From: Paenibacillus sp. 598K | GTDB lineage: Bacteria > Bacillota > Bacilli > Paenibacillales > Paenibacillaceae | Assembly: GCF_003851045.1 (NCBI RefSeq) | Contig: NZ_BFBX01000016.1 | Coordinates: 63,506 to 127,505, forward strand | DNA length: 64,000 nt | Direction of reading: 5' to 3' | Shown: one piece after another, positions 33,416 to 41,189 of the stretch | Position numbering within the stretch: position 1 is the stretch's first letter | How the letters are laid out: every line of letters begins with the position of its first letter | The notes under the pieces: model-generated | What the model was told of the DNA's origin: nothing | Database searches by the model: none | The model's input: the letters and a program-made list of their open reading frames with translations, nothing else | Program-made: the position numbers and the translations under genes

Positions 33416-34287
33416 TACTCTTCTCCTCCAACCACCCTGAAGGTGCGTGATTTACTTCCAGTCTTCCAGGTGAACCGCAGTTCGCCCTCGTAGTAGGCAC
33501 GTTCAGCTTCGCCCATGATTCCCTTGATCTGATTCTTAGCGGCTTCCTCTCGCTCCTCGGAAACCTTTTTAAGGCGTCTGGCTTCGAAGAGAGATTGCAT
33601 GATGGGATATTCAGCTTCGGTCAAGTGGACCCGTTCGGTTTCAACTGACTGCGGGTATTGCCCTTTGAGATAGTCGCTATCTTGATGTGAGAATGCTGGA
33701 GGGATCTTTGCGAGAACGTGCCCTTCCCAGAACTCCTTCTCGATGGTGATGAGGTTTTGAATGAGTTCTTCATCCCGTTCGATGACGCGCCACTGAAGGT
33801 CCCATCCTCCAATCAGGACGCATATATACCAGCGTTCCTTTCCTGTGACGGCCATGTAGTGATTGCATTGCAGGATGTACTCTGTAGGGGCCTGTGTGCC
33901 GCTCCAGTCGTCTCGGCAGTATTCTGAGGTGTTCTTGATTTCGAGTCCGGCGTTCTCACTGCCGACGATTTCGCGGTCGATGTTAGCTAACATGAATGGG
34001 TGTTCTGGGTGCTGGAAGATCGCGTTTCGCTTGCGGATTTTGAATCCTGTGTCCTTGGCGAACCACTGAGCAATCGGCTCTTCCAACTCCCGACCAGCCC
34101 GCATTCTCGGGTTATCTTCAAGCGGCGGGATTTCTCCCAATTTGTCGAGATATACATTCATCGCTGATTTGTAACGATTCATATTACAGATAGCTGCGAC
34201 GTCCGATCCTCCGATACCCAAGCGTCGCATTTGCAGCCATTCGTCGTGGCTCATTTTGCGTGTATCAGCTAACCTAATCGGCTTCAT
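33415..34287 (-). CDS. YqaJ-type phage recombination exonuclease
   Basis: 290 residues. YqaJ nuclease motifs: WLQMRRLGIGGSDVAAICNMNRYKSA, RMRAGRELEEPIAQWFA, FMLANIDREIVG (Asp), GLEIKNTSEY (ExK) and QCNHYMAVTG. The 5'-to-3' exonuclease makes the 3' overhangs that RecT anneals. ATG 34287 follows GGAGGAATCC. The 55-residue gene upstream overlaps it. Confidence 0.9.
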   Translation of the reverse strand: MKPIRLADTRKMSHDEWLQMRRLGIGGSDVAAICNMNRYKSAMNVYLDKLGEIPPLEDNPRMRAGRELEEPIAQWFAKDTGFKIRKRNAIFQHPEHPFMLANIDREIVGSENAGLEIKNTSEYCRDDWSGTQAPTEYILQCNHYMAVTGKERWYICVLIGGWDLQWRVIERDEELIQNLITIEKEFWEGHVLAKIPPAFSHQDSDYLKGQYPQSVETERVHLTEAEYPIMQSLFEARRLKKVSEEREEAAKNQIKGIMGEAERAYYEGELRFTWKTGSKSRTFRVVGGEE

Positions 34288-34441
34288 TGGATTCCTCCGG
34301 CACATCGATTTTGATTAGGACTTTCCTGTACCCATGCCCCAAGCTATCAATGGTGTATTCCTTGTCGCCGTTGATTTCGATATCCACTTCCAAGTCCATC
34401 GGATAATCCAGAAGCTCGTTAATCAGATCCTTGACTGTCAT
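34274..34441 (-). CDS. 55-residue phage protein
   Basis: M-T-V-K-D-L-I-N-E-L-L-D-Y-P-M-D-L-E-V-D..., the ELLDYPMDLEVDIEING pattern common in small phage proteins of unknown role. Overlaps the nuclease start by 14 bases and the upstream gene by 23; a coupled frame. Confidence 0.6.
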   Translation of the reverse strand: MTVKDLINELLDYPMDLEVDIEINGDKEYTIDSLGHGYRKVLIKIDVPEESNEAD

Positions 34442-34646
34442 CGAATCCCTCCTCTTCCGCCCAAGCTGGCGGATAAAATGGGTCTCTCCTTACGCGGGCT
34501 TCACGTCTCGCCCTCTCAGCTGCCTCGTAGCGGTCGATGCGCTCTTGCTCCCTGTAGTCCTCCATCTCATCTTCTGATGGCTTGCGGAACGGCAGCTCAC
34601 GCCACAGAGGACGCGAGAACCGATCCAGATTAGGCTCGTCAGGCAT
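34419..34646 (-). CDS. Small charged phage protein
   Basis: 75 residues, Arg/Glu-rich (REQERIDRYEAAERARREARVRRD) with acidic ends. Not recognised. Start overlaps the upstream stop. Confidence 0.5.
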   Translation of the reverse strand: MPDEPNLDRFSRPLWRELPFRKPSEDEMEDYREQERIDRYEAAERARREARVRRDPFYPPAWAEEEGFDDSQGSD

Positions 34647-34957
34647 TAGCCCCGCCCCGCATACCGGGATGGCCGAGTGTCGTGATAGACTCGCTGTGGG
34701 CCATTGCCGTTATAGAAGGCCACGAAAAACTTGTTAGCCTTCCGAGCAATCCATCTCCGATCACTGCGACCGCAAAGATGGTTGTATTTGCGTTTGATTT
34801 CAGCCGACACCTGCGAGAGCCCCAGCGACCGTTTGAAGGGGTCATAAGGCACTTTGTCGCGCTTCGGGCGCTTGAACAGTTTGTTGGCCTTCATGAAGGC
34901 GAAGTCCCGAGCCTTACCTGCTTGAACCGCGATACGGAATGCTTGTTTTTTATCCAT
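34646..34957 (-). CDS. Basic phage protein
   Basis: 103 residues, very basic (KLFKRPKRDKVPYDPFKRS; DRRWIARKANKFF). Nucleic-acid contact is plausible from charge alone. CGGAGGAATC before ATG. Family unknown. Confidence 0.5.
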   Translation of the reverse strand: MDKKQAFRIAVQAGKARDFAFMKANKLFKRPKRDKVPYDPFKRSLGLSQVSAEIKRKYNHLCGRSDRRWIARKANKFFVAFYNGNGPQRVYHDTRPSRYAGRG

Positions 34958-35012
34958 GGATGATTCCTCCGTTAATTTGTGATATGATGATGTCGATTCG
35001 TTTCACATGGAC

Positions 35013-35036
35013 CACTCTGGCGGGAGTGGTCTTTTT
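35013..35036 (+). terminator. Plus-strand hairpin with T-run inside the minus operon
   Basis: GACCACTC / GAGTGGTC with a 5-base loop and TTTTTA on the plus strand. For the minus-strand operon it has no T-run after it. It may end a short plus-strand RNA; a TATGAT sits 25 bases upstream at 34983. Confidence 0.4.
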
Positions 35037-35283
35037 AGATGGCTTCGAGTTCTGCCTTCAGCGCTTCGAGTTCAGTTTCGATGATTGGCTTCAATCCTTC
35101 ACACGCCTCGATGCGCTCTTTGCTGTCGAAGATGTTTGTAGCCTTTGATTCCCCATAGAAGATGACGACAGTTTTGATGCCATCTGGATTCTCCAAGATT
35201 GCCTCCAAGGATTGAATCCGATTTTGGAGTTTTTGCGCCCGGTGCAGTTCCGCTTGTTTGTACTCGATCTCTTCTGGTTTCAT
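35035..35283 (-). CDS. Coiled-coil phage protein
   Basis: 82 residues: MKPEEIEYKQAELHRAQKLQ then a short beta part (KTVVIFYGES) and a C-terminal helix ending LEALKAELEAI. Not recognised. Confidence 0.5.
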   Translation of the reverse strand: MKPEEIEYKQAELHRAQKLQNRIQSLEAILENPDGIKTVVIFYGESKATNIFDSKERIEACEGLKPIIETELEALKAELEAI

Positions 35284-35441
35284 GTTTTTCCCTCCAATTT
35301 CGCATTTTGATTAAGCCGTTCCCCCATGCGTTTTAAGAAGCACTTCGTACTACAGAATGCTTGCCCACCAATCTTCCAATCACCTACTTTGATCTTCCCG
35401 CTACAGGTACTGATCGCGCATTCCGTTTGCTTCGTATCCAC
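35280..35441 (-). CDS. 53-residue zinc-finger protein
   Basis: Cys pairs ECAISTCSGKI and AFCSTKCFLKRMGER suggest one zinc finger. GTG 35441 with AAGGAGGTG upstream; the longer frame to 35513 has no ribosome site. Overlaps the 72-residue gene. Confidence 0.5.
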   Translation of the reverse strand: MDTKQTECAISTCSGKIKVGDWKIGGQAFCSTKCFLKRMGERLNQNAKLEGKT

Positions 35442-35619
35442 CGTTTTCACCTCCTTCAAGGGCGTTTTTAGCTGATTTTGGCAAAAAAAATAATGTGCGC
35501 CGATAAATCGCATACGCTTGATCGATTGTCAGTCCCATATATTGTGCGGCCCCAGGATAGCTCAGGAGGTCGTTCCGCTCGTCTCCTCCGCACAGTACAT
35601 CCAGCATTGCCGGGGTCAT
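35401..35619 (-). CDS. Small phage protein
   Basis: 72 residues, TPAMLDVLCGGDERNDLLSYPGAAQYMGLTIDQAY with an HTH-like AAQYMGLTIDQAYAIYRRTL. No clear ribosome site, but its ATG overlaps the stop of the upstream 51-residue gene, so coupling would drive it. Confidence 0.45.
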   Translation of the reverse strand: MTPAMLDVLCGGDERNDLLSYPGAAQYMGLTIDQAYAIYRRTLFFLPKSAKNALEGGENGGYEANGMRDQYL

Positions 35620-35771
35620 TGCATACGGGCCTGGGAGCGAGTCAGCAGGGCGTAATTGCGGTGATACTGGCGACGGGCGAACTCTGCAATGTTGTAACGG
35701 CGACGGGTGATCATATAGGATTCGAACTGCGAAGAGTAGATGCAGTTTGCTCGGTACTGATCGTTATCCAT
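35616..35771 (-). CDS. 51-residue basic phage protein
   Basis: M-D-N-D-Q-Y-R-A-N-C..., rich in Arg and Tyr (MITRRRYNIAEFARRQYHRNY). Starts within the end of mazF and its stop overlaps the next ATG. Unknown; the place directly after mazF is where an antitoxin could be looked for, although this protein is basic and small. Confidence 0.5.
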   Translation of the reverse strand: MDNDQYRANCIYSSQFESYMITRRRYNIAEFARRQYHRNYALLTRSQARMQ

Positions 35772-36138
35772 CTCGTTTTCCGCCTCTCACTGTGAACTCG
35801 ATCAATCCGAGACTGATCTGTATCGCCCGATCTACCTGCTCCATGCGGTAGTCCGAGAGTTTACCAATGTATCGACCGAGGCGCTTTTGGGACACCGTGC
35901 GGATCTGCTCCAACATGACCGCTGACGGTGCAGGCAGGCCGCATTCGTTCGGCTTAATCAAAACATGAGTGTGCATATACCGCCGTGTCTCATAGCTGAT
36001 CGCCGCGACAATAGTCGTTGGGGACCGATCATTCCCGATGTCATTCTGGATCACCAGCACCGGGCGTTTGCCGCGCTGCTCGCTGCCTTTGGCGTCGTCG
36101 AAGTCCGCCATGTAGATTTCTCCGCGCTGGACTTTCAT
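35764..36138 (-). CDS. MazF/PemK family endoribonuclease toxin
   Basis: 124 residues, complete MazF fold: VQRGEIYMADFDDAKGSEQRGKRPVLVIQND, SPTTIVAAISYETRRYMHTHVLI, VMLEQIRTVSQKRLGRYIGKL. The catalytic Arg in EQRGKRP and the Thr of IRTVSQKRL are present. No MazE/PemI-like partner lies beside it; the flanking genes are a sigma factor (4-base overlap) and a small basic protein. It could be used to shut down host translation, or be neutralised by an unrecognised partner. Confidence 0.83.
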   Translation of the reverse strand: MKVQRGEIYMADFDDAKGSEQRGKRPVLVIQNDIGNDRSPTTIVAAISYETRRYMHTHVLIKPNECGLPAPSAVMLEQIRTVSQKRLGRYIGKLSDYRMEQVDRAIQISLGLIEFTVRGGKRDG

Positions 36139-36749
36139 ATAGCCGCTGCTCCTTTCATAATCGAAATGTATTGCTTGCCGATCTTTTGCAGCGCCCTTGA
36201 AACTGTAGGCTGCGACAATCCGAGTCGATGTGATATGTCTGACTGGCTCACTCCTCGCAGCCTCAATTTGATGATCTGGCTCTGAATCCGAGGGAGGTCG
36301 TCGATAAAGGCGTCAACATGGAGCTGTGTGTCGTCATCCTCGCTCCACACATCTTGCTCAGAGGTGAATTTGACGTCGATCATGGACAGGGCATTGATCG
36401 CCAGCGCCACGGTGCATCCCATGATGTCAGCTATCCGTTCGGGGCTCTCGTCGGTTAAATGATCCCGAATGAGTTTGCTTGCCAGTTCTCTAACCGACCG
36501 GCTGTAATGGATAGGCTGTGTGTCCCGGATATACCGGATCATGTAGCCTCTGATCGTCGGCACGGCGTAGGTCGAGAAGGACAATCCCCTGCACTCCTCG
36601 AAGTGTCTCACGGCTCTCAGGAGGCCCATACAGCCGACTTGAAACATATCCTCCTCCTCGATGTTGCGGTATCTCATGATGGGCCTATAGCGTCTCATGC
36701 ACGACCAAACGAGGCGGAAATAGTCTTGTATGTTGCTCTCGCAAGGCAT
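36135..36749 (-). CDS. Phage RNA polymerase sigma-70 family factor
   Basis: 204 residues. Region 2 is clear (YRNIEEEDMFQVGCMGLLRAVRHFEECRGLSFSTYAVPTIRGYMIRYIRD landmark) with -10 recognition helices; region 3 is short (SRSVRELASKLI); region 4 ends in a helix-turn-helix (VSQSDISHRLGLSQPTVSRALQKI). It resembles sporulation/stress sigma factors of the SigF/SigB type. ATG 36749 with GGGAGC upstream. It presumably redirects RNA polymerase to phage promoters; its stop overlaps the mazF start. Confidence 0.88.
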   Translation of the reverse strand: MPCESNIQDYFRLVWSCMRRYRPIMRYRNIEEEDMFQVGCMGLLRAVRHFEECRGLSFSTYAVPTIRGYMIRYIRDTQPIHYSRSVRELASKLIRDHLTDESPERIADIMGCTVALAINALSMIDVKFTSEQDVWSEDDDTQLHVDAFIDDLPRIQSQIIKLRLRGVSQSDISHRLGLSQPTVSRALQKIGKQYISIMKGAAAI

Positions 36750-36762
36750 ATCGTTGCTCCCT

Positions 36763-37014
36763 TCAGATAAGTTGGGTCTCAATCGCCTCTATCTTCGCGC
36801 AGATGTCGTGTTGCCACTCGATGTCGCCGATAGTTGCTGCATAAAAGCTAAGTTGCTTGTAGGAGTCGAGCTTCACGACAGTATCCGCGTTCACGATGAG
36901 GCAGTGATACAGGTCCCGTTGCTCTTGGTCGCTCAATTTATCGAGCCCTCCGAGTTGTCTGGACTTGCTTATCAATCCTGCCATCCGTCTGTGTACTGCG
37001 TGGATACCGATCAT
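36763..37014 (-). CDS. Small phage protein upstream of the sigma factor
   Basis: 83 residues, helical: HAVHRRMAGLISKSRQLGGLDKL, LSDQEQRDLYHCLIVNADTVVKLDSYKQL. The pattern is seen in other Firmicute phages but has no known role. ATG 37014 after GAGGAGGCC. It diverges from the plus-strand 37043 gene with only 28 bases between. Confidence 0.5.
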   Translation of the reverse strand: MIGIHAVHRRMAGLISKSRQLGGLDKLSDQEQRDLYHCLIVNADTVVKLDSYKQLSFYAATIGDIEWQHDICAKIEAIETQLI

Positions 37015-37042
37015 GTGGGGCCTCCTCACAAAAAATCACTTT

Positions 37043-37720
37043 ATGTCGAATGGATTTCCAGTTAAACTTGAGATGCTTATATCTTCCATTCGAGATAGGG
37101 GGTGTACAAAAATAGAAAAGATAAACATCAGCATGACGCAGTTTCTTGATTTCTCACTTAAATCAAATGGGCCTAGTAAAGTAAAATCGGTTAGAGACAT
37201 TAAGTACAGTGAGTACAACCCTGCAACCGATTATTGGAAAGCTTTGAGGGAAGCTATTCCACTGTTTCATGAAGAGAAAATGAAGATTGATTACTTGCAT
37301 GACTTGATTGGAAAGGTCAATGACAAAAAGAAAACAAACTACTTGGAAGCTATAACTTCCTATGAAAAATTCTTGAAACGTAAAGAAGAAAAGTGGTTTG
37401 ATCCAGGAAAATCTTTTTGGTCATTCGGTAGTCTTTCCGTTAAATCTTCACCTGAGGTAGGATTGTTTTTGAAAGGCGAACCTCATTTGATCAAGCTGTA
37501 CTTCAACAAAGAAAAAATCGATAAACGTCGAGCTAAGAATGCATTGGCACTTCTAGCAACATCAACAACGAATGGAAGTGTAAATGAAGCGAAATATTCG
37601 ATTTTGGATGTTAGGAAAGGTAAGTTGCATTTAGCGACAAGTGATCATTTAGAAACTGATGTAATCCTTGCTCTTGAAGCTGAAGCGACTCAATTCATTC
37701 ACATCTGGAATAGTGTTTAG
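37043..37720 (+). CDS. Plus-strand accessory gene inside the early operon
   Basis: 225 residues; not recognised. A+T-rich codon use unlike its neighbours, Lys/Ser-rich, no signal peptide or membrane segment. Segments: EYNPATDYWKALREAIPLFHEE, KKTNYLEAITSYEKFLKRKEEKWF, SSPEVGLFLKGEPHLIKLYF, RRAKNALALLATSTT. It runs against all flanking early genes, ends 4 bases inside the convergent ORF6C-type gene, and starts just 28 bases from the divergent neighbour. This is the position of a lysogen-expressed cargo (moron), for instance defence or superinfection exclusion; no function can be read from the sequence. Confidence 0.6.
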   Translation: MSNGFPVKLEMLISSIRDRGCTKIEKINISMTQFLDFSLKSNGPSKVKSVRDIKYSEYNPATDYWKALREAIPLFHEEKMKIDYLHDLIGKVNDKKKTNYLEAITSYEKFLKRKEEKWFDPGKSFWSFGSLSVKSSPEVGLFLKGEPHLIKLYFNKEKIDKRRAKNALALLATSTTNGSVNEAKYSILDVRKGKLHLATSDHLETDVILALEAEATQFIHIWNSV

Positions 37721-38181
37721 GGAGCAAGCTCTCCCATGATCTGAGCGCAGGTGCAACAAATGTACGATCCGTCATCCAATTCCAGGGTGGCGGTTTTTTC
37801 TTCGCAGAGGATGCATTCTTTTGGAGTCTCAACAGGTTCCTTCGGTTGCCACGCGTCAATGAAGTGAATCGCCGCTGTGAAGTGAATCTCCAAAAGGTCA
37901 TCAATGCTGCCGATGTTAAACTTTTCCTTCAGATCGCCGTAAATCTGGTTGAAGATTGGTCGGTAACCCTTCTTGTAACTCTGGGAGCCAACCTCTCCCA
38001 AGATAGAAACCGCCTTTGTTTTGGACTGTCGCCGGATCGCCTTACGTTCGGTTTTGTTGATCGTCATGCGATTGATATAGGACGTGATTTGCAAGTCCTT
38101 CCGTTCTACCTCTGCCTCAAGTTTCGCAATCCGCATCAATAACGAGTCTTTGTCGTCCAGCAGCAATTCGAGTTGTTGCAT
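37717..38181 (-). CDS. ORF6C-domain phage protein with zinc ribbon
   Basis: 154 residues: an N-terminal coiled coil ([27 protein letters not shown]), then [44 protein letters not shown] (ORF6C-like landmark, often the C-terminal part of phage antirepressors), then a C-terminal Cys pair set ECILCEEKT / CCTCAQIM. No Bro-N or KilA-N domain is attached. It starts inside the upstream DUF3102 gene. Confidence 0.6.
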   Translation of the reverse strand: MQQLELLLDDKDSLLMRIAKLEAEVERKDLQITSYINRMTINKTERKAIRRQSKTKAVSILGEVGSQSYKKGYRPIFNQIYGDLKEKFNIGSIDDLLEIHFTAAIHFIDAWQPKEPVETPKECILCEEKTATLELDDGSYICCTCAQIMGELAP

Positions 38182-39055
38182 GCTCCTTCACCTCCAGATT
38201 GGTTTGCATTACTTCCTCCCACTTGCTGCGCTGCTGTCGGATCGTCTCATCGAGTTCCTGCCAAAAAATCTCGGCCGTGTCGATAGCCTCTTTATGATCA
38301 CTGATCGACCGAAAGTGCATCAGAGCTGCCGACAGATCCACTGTGACGTAAGCTGTCGTCTTGTTCAGACTCTCCTTCATCTTTCGGAGGTCGTGACTTC
38401 GCTTTTCCATCGCTCTATTGCGCTCAAGCAGCTCGTCTTCGAGCTTCTGGATGCTGATCGATAATCGGGCGTTCTCGGCGCTCAGTTCCTGTAGCTTCGC
38501 ATTGTCCGCTGCTGTGGGAGCCTTCTTCTTCTTCAATTCCTCGATCTGTGATAAGAGCCTTTCCTGCTGTTCGGAGTGCTGGTTGATCGATAGTTGCCGA
38601 GCCGTCTCAGCTTCCTTGGCGCGGCGTTCAGCTTCCGTTCTGGCTTGTTCGGCTTCCTTGAGAGACTTCTTTACCTCCCGAAGTTCCTTCACTGTCATCT
38701 CGTCAACGGTCTTTGTTTCGCCTGTCGACGGGACTTTGTGAGGCTGCTCGATGAACTCTTGGCGGTCAACCGATTCAGGTAGGGAGAGCATTTCGAAAAT
38801 CTTCCCTGTCGGCAAATCGGTAGATGTCTGCCGATTTCCGAATTGTTCATAGGCTTGAATGAACGCCCTCGCAGTCCTAGCATTAATGTCTACTGAATCC
38901 AGCCACAATTCCCATTGCCCATGTGCTAGGTCGTTGTCTTTCACATGCTTCAGACGCTTACCGATTTCGAAAACCGACTGCCCAGCTATTTGTTTAAAAC
39001 TGTTAATCTCGGCTACAATGACATTCAGGTCATTTGATAAATCCAGTTGATTCAC
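38117..39055 (-). CDS. DUF3102 family phage protein
   Basis: 312 residues. The N-terminal DUF3102 region (about 8-100: [57 protein letters not shown]) is a helical, ParB/KorB-like domain. A long coiled coil follows (about 120-235) and a helical end. It is found in phage and ICE early operons, probably DNA-related. GTG start with GGGAGG upstream. Confidence 0.8.
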   Translation of the reverse strand: MNQLDLSNDLNVIVAEINSFKQIAGQSVFEIGKRLKHVKDNDLAHGQWELWLDSVDINARTARAFIQAYEQFGNRQTSTDLPTGKIFEMLSLPESVDRQEFIEQPHKVPSTGETKTVDEMTVKELREVKKSLKEAEQARTEAERRAKEAETARQLSINQHSEQQERLLSQIEELKKKKAPTAADNAKLQELSAENARLSISIQKLEDELLERNRAMEKRSHDLRKMKESLNKTTAYVTVDLSAALMHFRSISDHKEAIDTAEIFWQELDETIRQQRSKWEEVMQTNLEVKEHATTRIAAGRQRLVIDADCET

Positions 39056-39648
39056 TGGGTGCCTCCCTTCCTTTTTGTGACCACTCGATCAATAACATCC
39101 CATCTCTCAAGTAGCTTTCTGTATTTACCTATCTCCACAGGGATCTTCAAAACTTTCAATTCAACAGGCAGTTTCTTGGAATCCACTATGAAATGCTTGT
39201 TTGTAGTGTCCAGTCCACAAAAGATGACGACGTCACAGGTCTTTGAATGGTCTTTGTAATAGTGATCGCCAACCTTAACAAAGTAATCATTGCCTTCTCG
39301 AACGTCCCCTTCACTTCGAGGCGAGAATTGAAAGACCCAACTGCCATCATCTTTTAATTCGGATGTGTATACCTGAACTCTACAAACCCTCTCGACTAGG
39401 AAATTGACTCGTGAAACGCCGCTTTTTTCCCTCCGGTCGCGAAAGCTATACCCTCTCGCACCAAGGGAGTTTTTTACGCTCAAATGACCGTCGATATAGG
39501 CGTTTCCTCTAGCTTTGATACCCAGACTCCTTCTTCTTTTTGCAACCGTGGATCTATCTAAACCGTATTTAGAAGCAATATCTCTATCGCTCAGTCCGTT
39601 TACAACGTACTCTCGGTATATATCCTTCGCTGCTATTTTTGTTTTCAA
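39052..39648 (-). CDS. HTH protein with unknown C-terminal domain
   Basis: 198 residues. The N-terminus (about 5-50) is a resolvase-type helix-turn-helix: [36 protein letters not shown]. The rest looks like a nuclease-size alpha/beta domain ([44 protein letters not shown]) that I cannot place; homing-type or restriction-like nucleases share this build. TTG start after GGAGGTGA. First larger gene after cro. Confidence 0.5.
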   Translation of the reverse strand: MKTKIAAKDIYREYVVNGLSDRDIASKYGLDRSTVAKRRRSLGIKARGNAYIDGHLSVKNSLGARGYSFRDRREKSGVSRVNFLVERVCRVQVYTSELKDDGSWVFQFSPRSEGDVREGNDYFVKVGDHYYKDHSKTCDVVIFCGLDTTNKHFIVDSKKLPVELKVLKIPVEIGKYRKLLERWDVIDRVVTKRKGGTQ

Positions 39649-39660
39649 TTAGTCACCTCC

Positions 39661-39831
39661 TCAACAAGCGGATACAATCAAAGCTTTAGCTTCTTCAGCA
39701 GGAACGCCAATCTTGTTTGATGCAAATATCGCCATCTGAGATAATGTTGCATCCGTACCCAAAGATTCTCTAGCCATTTCCAACAATGCTTTTCCTAATA
39801 GGACGCGATACCTTGCGGTTGACTTATCCAT
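39661..39831 (-). CDS. 56-residue phage protein
   Basis: M-D-K-S-T-A-R-Y-R-V..., helical (LLGKALLEMARESLG, SQMAIFASNKIGVPAEEAKALI). AGGCAGGTG before ATG. It lies between the Cro-like gene and the HTH-nuclease gene in the early operon. Not recognised. Confidence 0.55.
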   Translation of the reverse strand: MDKSTARYRVLLGKALLEMARESLGTDATLSQMAIFASNKIGVPAEEAKALIVSAC

Positions 39832-39843
39832 AAAACACCTGCC

Positions 39844-40071
39844 TTAATCGAAGTAACCTGCGCGTCTCATCAAATCCTCAAAATCAACATCCAGTGCGTT
39901 CGCTAATGCTTTCAATGTTTGGGGCTTAGGCGTCAATCTAAGGCCGCATTCAATTCTTGAAACTTGTGCAGCACTGATTTCTGCCGCCTCAGCCAATTGG
40001 CTGATATTCATCTCTTTTTTTTGTCTGCACTCCCTGATGTATGATCCAAAATCTGCTGTTTTAGGTGACAA
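39844..40071 (-). CDS. Cro/CI-type helix-turn-helix regulator (first early gene)
   Basis: 75 residues, one HTH_3 domain: SYIRECRQKKEMNISQLAEAAEISAAQVSRIECGLR, PQTLKALANALDV. TTG 40071 follows GGGAGG. It is the first gene after the leftward promoter and divergent from the CI-like gene, so a Cro role fits. Its recognition helix (AAQVSRIE) is very close to that of the CI-like protein (VAQLSRLE), so both should read the same 16-bp operators. Confidence 0.8.
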   Translation of the reverse strand: MSPKTADFGSYIRECRQKKEMNISQLAEAAEISAAQVSRIECGLRLTPKPQTLKALANALDVDFEDLMRRAGYFD

Positions 40072-40091
40072 TCGAATACCTCCCTTCGCAA

Positions 40092-40240
40092 TTTTCCTTG
40101 TGGTAAATTTGCCCCGTGGGAAAAATATACTACAAGTTTGCCACATGGTAAAACCCTGAAAACCGTCTTATTTGGCCGGATTCAACCGAATTTGCCACGT
40201 GGTAACCGTTTTACTAAGTTTCTCTTTACCTCGCGGTAAT
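40092..40240. promoter_or_regulatory. Five 16-bp operators of the lysogeny switch
   Basis: Palindromic sites with consensus TTTgCCACGTGGTAAA: 40092-40107, 40108-40123, 40137-40152, 40191-40206 and 40225-40240. Two abut. Site 3 covers the -35 of the leftward promoter and site 5 the -35 of the rightward promoter; sites 1-2 lie just downstream of the leftward start. Confidence 0.8.
40124..40152 (-). promoter_or_regulatory. Leftward early promoter
   Basis: Minus strand TTTACC (40152-40147), 17 bases, TATATT (40129-40124). The -35 lies within operator 3. Confidence 0.65.
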
Positions 40241-40253
40241 TTTGCTGTATATT
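40225..40253 (+). promoter_or_regulatory. Rightward promoter of the CI-like gene
   Basis: TTTACC (40225-40230), 17 bases, TATATT (40248-40253), 54 bases before the ATG. Same boxes and spacing as the leftward promoter; the -35 lies in operator 5. Confidence 0.65.
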
Positions 40254-40306
40254 AGTCATATCAAGTGAGAATATTACATATAGAAAAATAATAAGGAGCA
40301 AATGAA

Positions 40307-40783
40307 ATGAGTGAGAATTTCGGAGAGTACCTAAAAGGATTGAGAAAAGCGCAAGGATTGACGCTTGAACAGCTATCGAATCTTGCAGATGTTAGTGTCG
40401 CTCAGTTATCACGACTTGAAACCGGAAAGAGAAAACAACCAGAACAGAAAACTTTAATAAAACTAGCTAACGCGCTTGAGTCCACTACATACATGGAAAT
40501 GATGGCCGCTGCTGGATATCTCGATGATCTGACTGAAACCGAAATTATTGAACATAAGAAGAAATCAGAATCGATGAGCCAAGCTAAATTTGATAATCAA
40601 AAAAACTCCAACTCAGATGAAAATGAGCGGGAGTTTTATGAACTCGTTCTTGATTTATCAGATGAGGATGTAAAAGAAGGATATACAATCATTATTGATG
40701 GTCAAGAAGTTTCTGAGGAGGAATACAAGAGGATGATTGCAATTGTTCGGATGGAGCGTCAACTTCGAAACGGACAAGATTAA
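40307..40783 (+). CDS. CI-like phage repressor without peptidase domain
   Basis: 158 residues. HTH_3 domain at about 7-62 (YLKGLRKAQGLTLEQLSNLADVSVAQLSRLETGKRK) and an acidic C-terminal part (ELVLDLSDEDVKEGYTIIIDGQEVSEEEYKRM) that may dimerise. There is no LexA/S24 peptidase motif, so RecA-driven self-cleavage is not possible. AAGGAG precedes the ATG. It should repress the leftward early promoter through the TTTGCCACGTGGTAAA-type sites. Confidence 0.82.
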   Translation: MSENFGEYLKGLRKAQGLTLEQLSNLADVSVAQLSRLETGKRKQPEQKTLIKLANALESTTYMEMMAAAGYLDDLTETEIIEHKKKSESMSQAKFDNQKNSNSDENEREFYELVLDLSDEDVKEGYTIIIDGQEVSEEEYKRMIAIVRMERQLRNGQD

Positions 40784-40917
40784 TCAAATAATTTTCTTCC
40801 TTGCCCATCACTACCGAGAGCTTTTTTAGATCAATCACTTTTTTATTTATAATGACAGACACTCCCCTTCACATATATGTACGAGTTGCTGATAAATCGA
40901 TTATATCACAATTTAAC

Positions 40918-40929
40918 GAACGTGCGTTC
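40918..40929 (+). promoter_or_regulatory. LexA box before the small HTH gene
   Basis: GAACGTGCGTTC, a perfect GAAC-N4-GTTC site, 32 bases before the ATG at 40962 and after the CI-like gene. I could not place a clear -35/-10 pair next to it. Confidence 0.6.
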
Positions 40930-40961
40930 CCCAAATGTCAGAATTTCGAAAGGGGCGACCA

Positions 40962-41189
40962 ATGGCACTCCGACTCGGGAGTTGCCGACTGCGCGAACAT
41001 CGAAAGGTCATAGGGATCACCCAAAAAGAGTTGTCCAGCCGTCTTAGTCATCTTGGCATATCCGTGTCCGATACTCTCATATCCCAATATGAGCGAAACG
41101 AAAAGATATGCAATAACATACTCACTCTAAGAGGTTTGGCAATCATCCTCAGATGCAGAATAGATGACCTCTACCACTTCCACGAATAA
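40962..41189 (+). CDS. Small XRE-type HTH protein, probable SOS-controlled regulator
   Basis: 75 residues, one HTH_3 domain: CRLREHRKVIGITQKELSSRLSHLGISVSDTLISQYERNEK, TLRGLAIILRCRIDDLYHF. The ATG at 40962 follows GAAAGGGG; the frame extends to 40935 without support. With a LexA box upstream it would be made on DNA damage. Given a CI without a peptidase domain, it is a good candidate to trigger induction by competing with CI; inference only. Confidence 0.7.
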   Translation: MALRLGSCRLREHRKVIGITQKELSSRLSHLGISVSDTLISQYERNEKICNNILTLRGLAIILRCRIDDLYHFHE

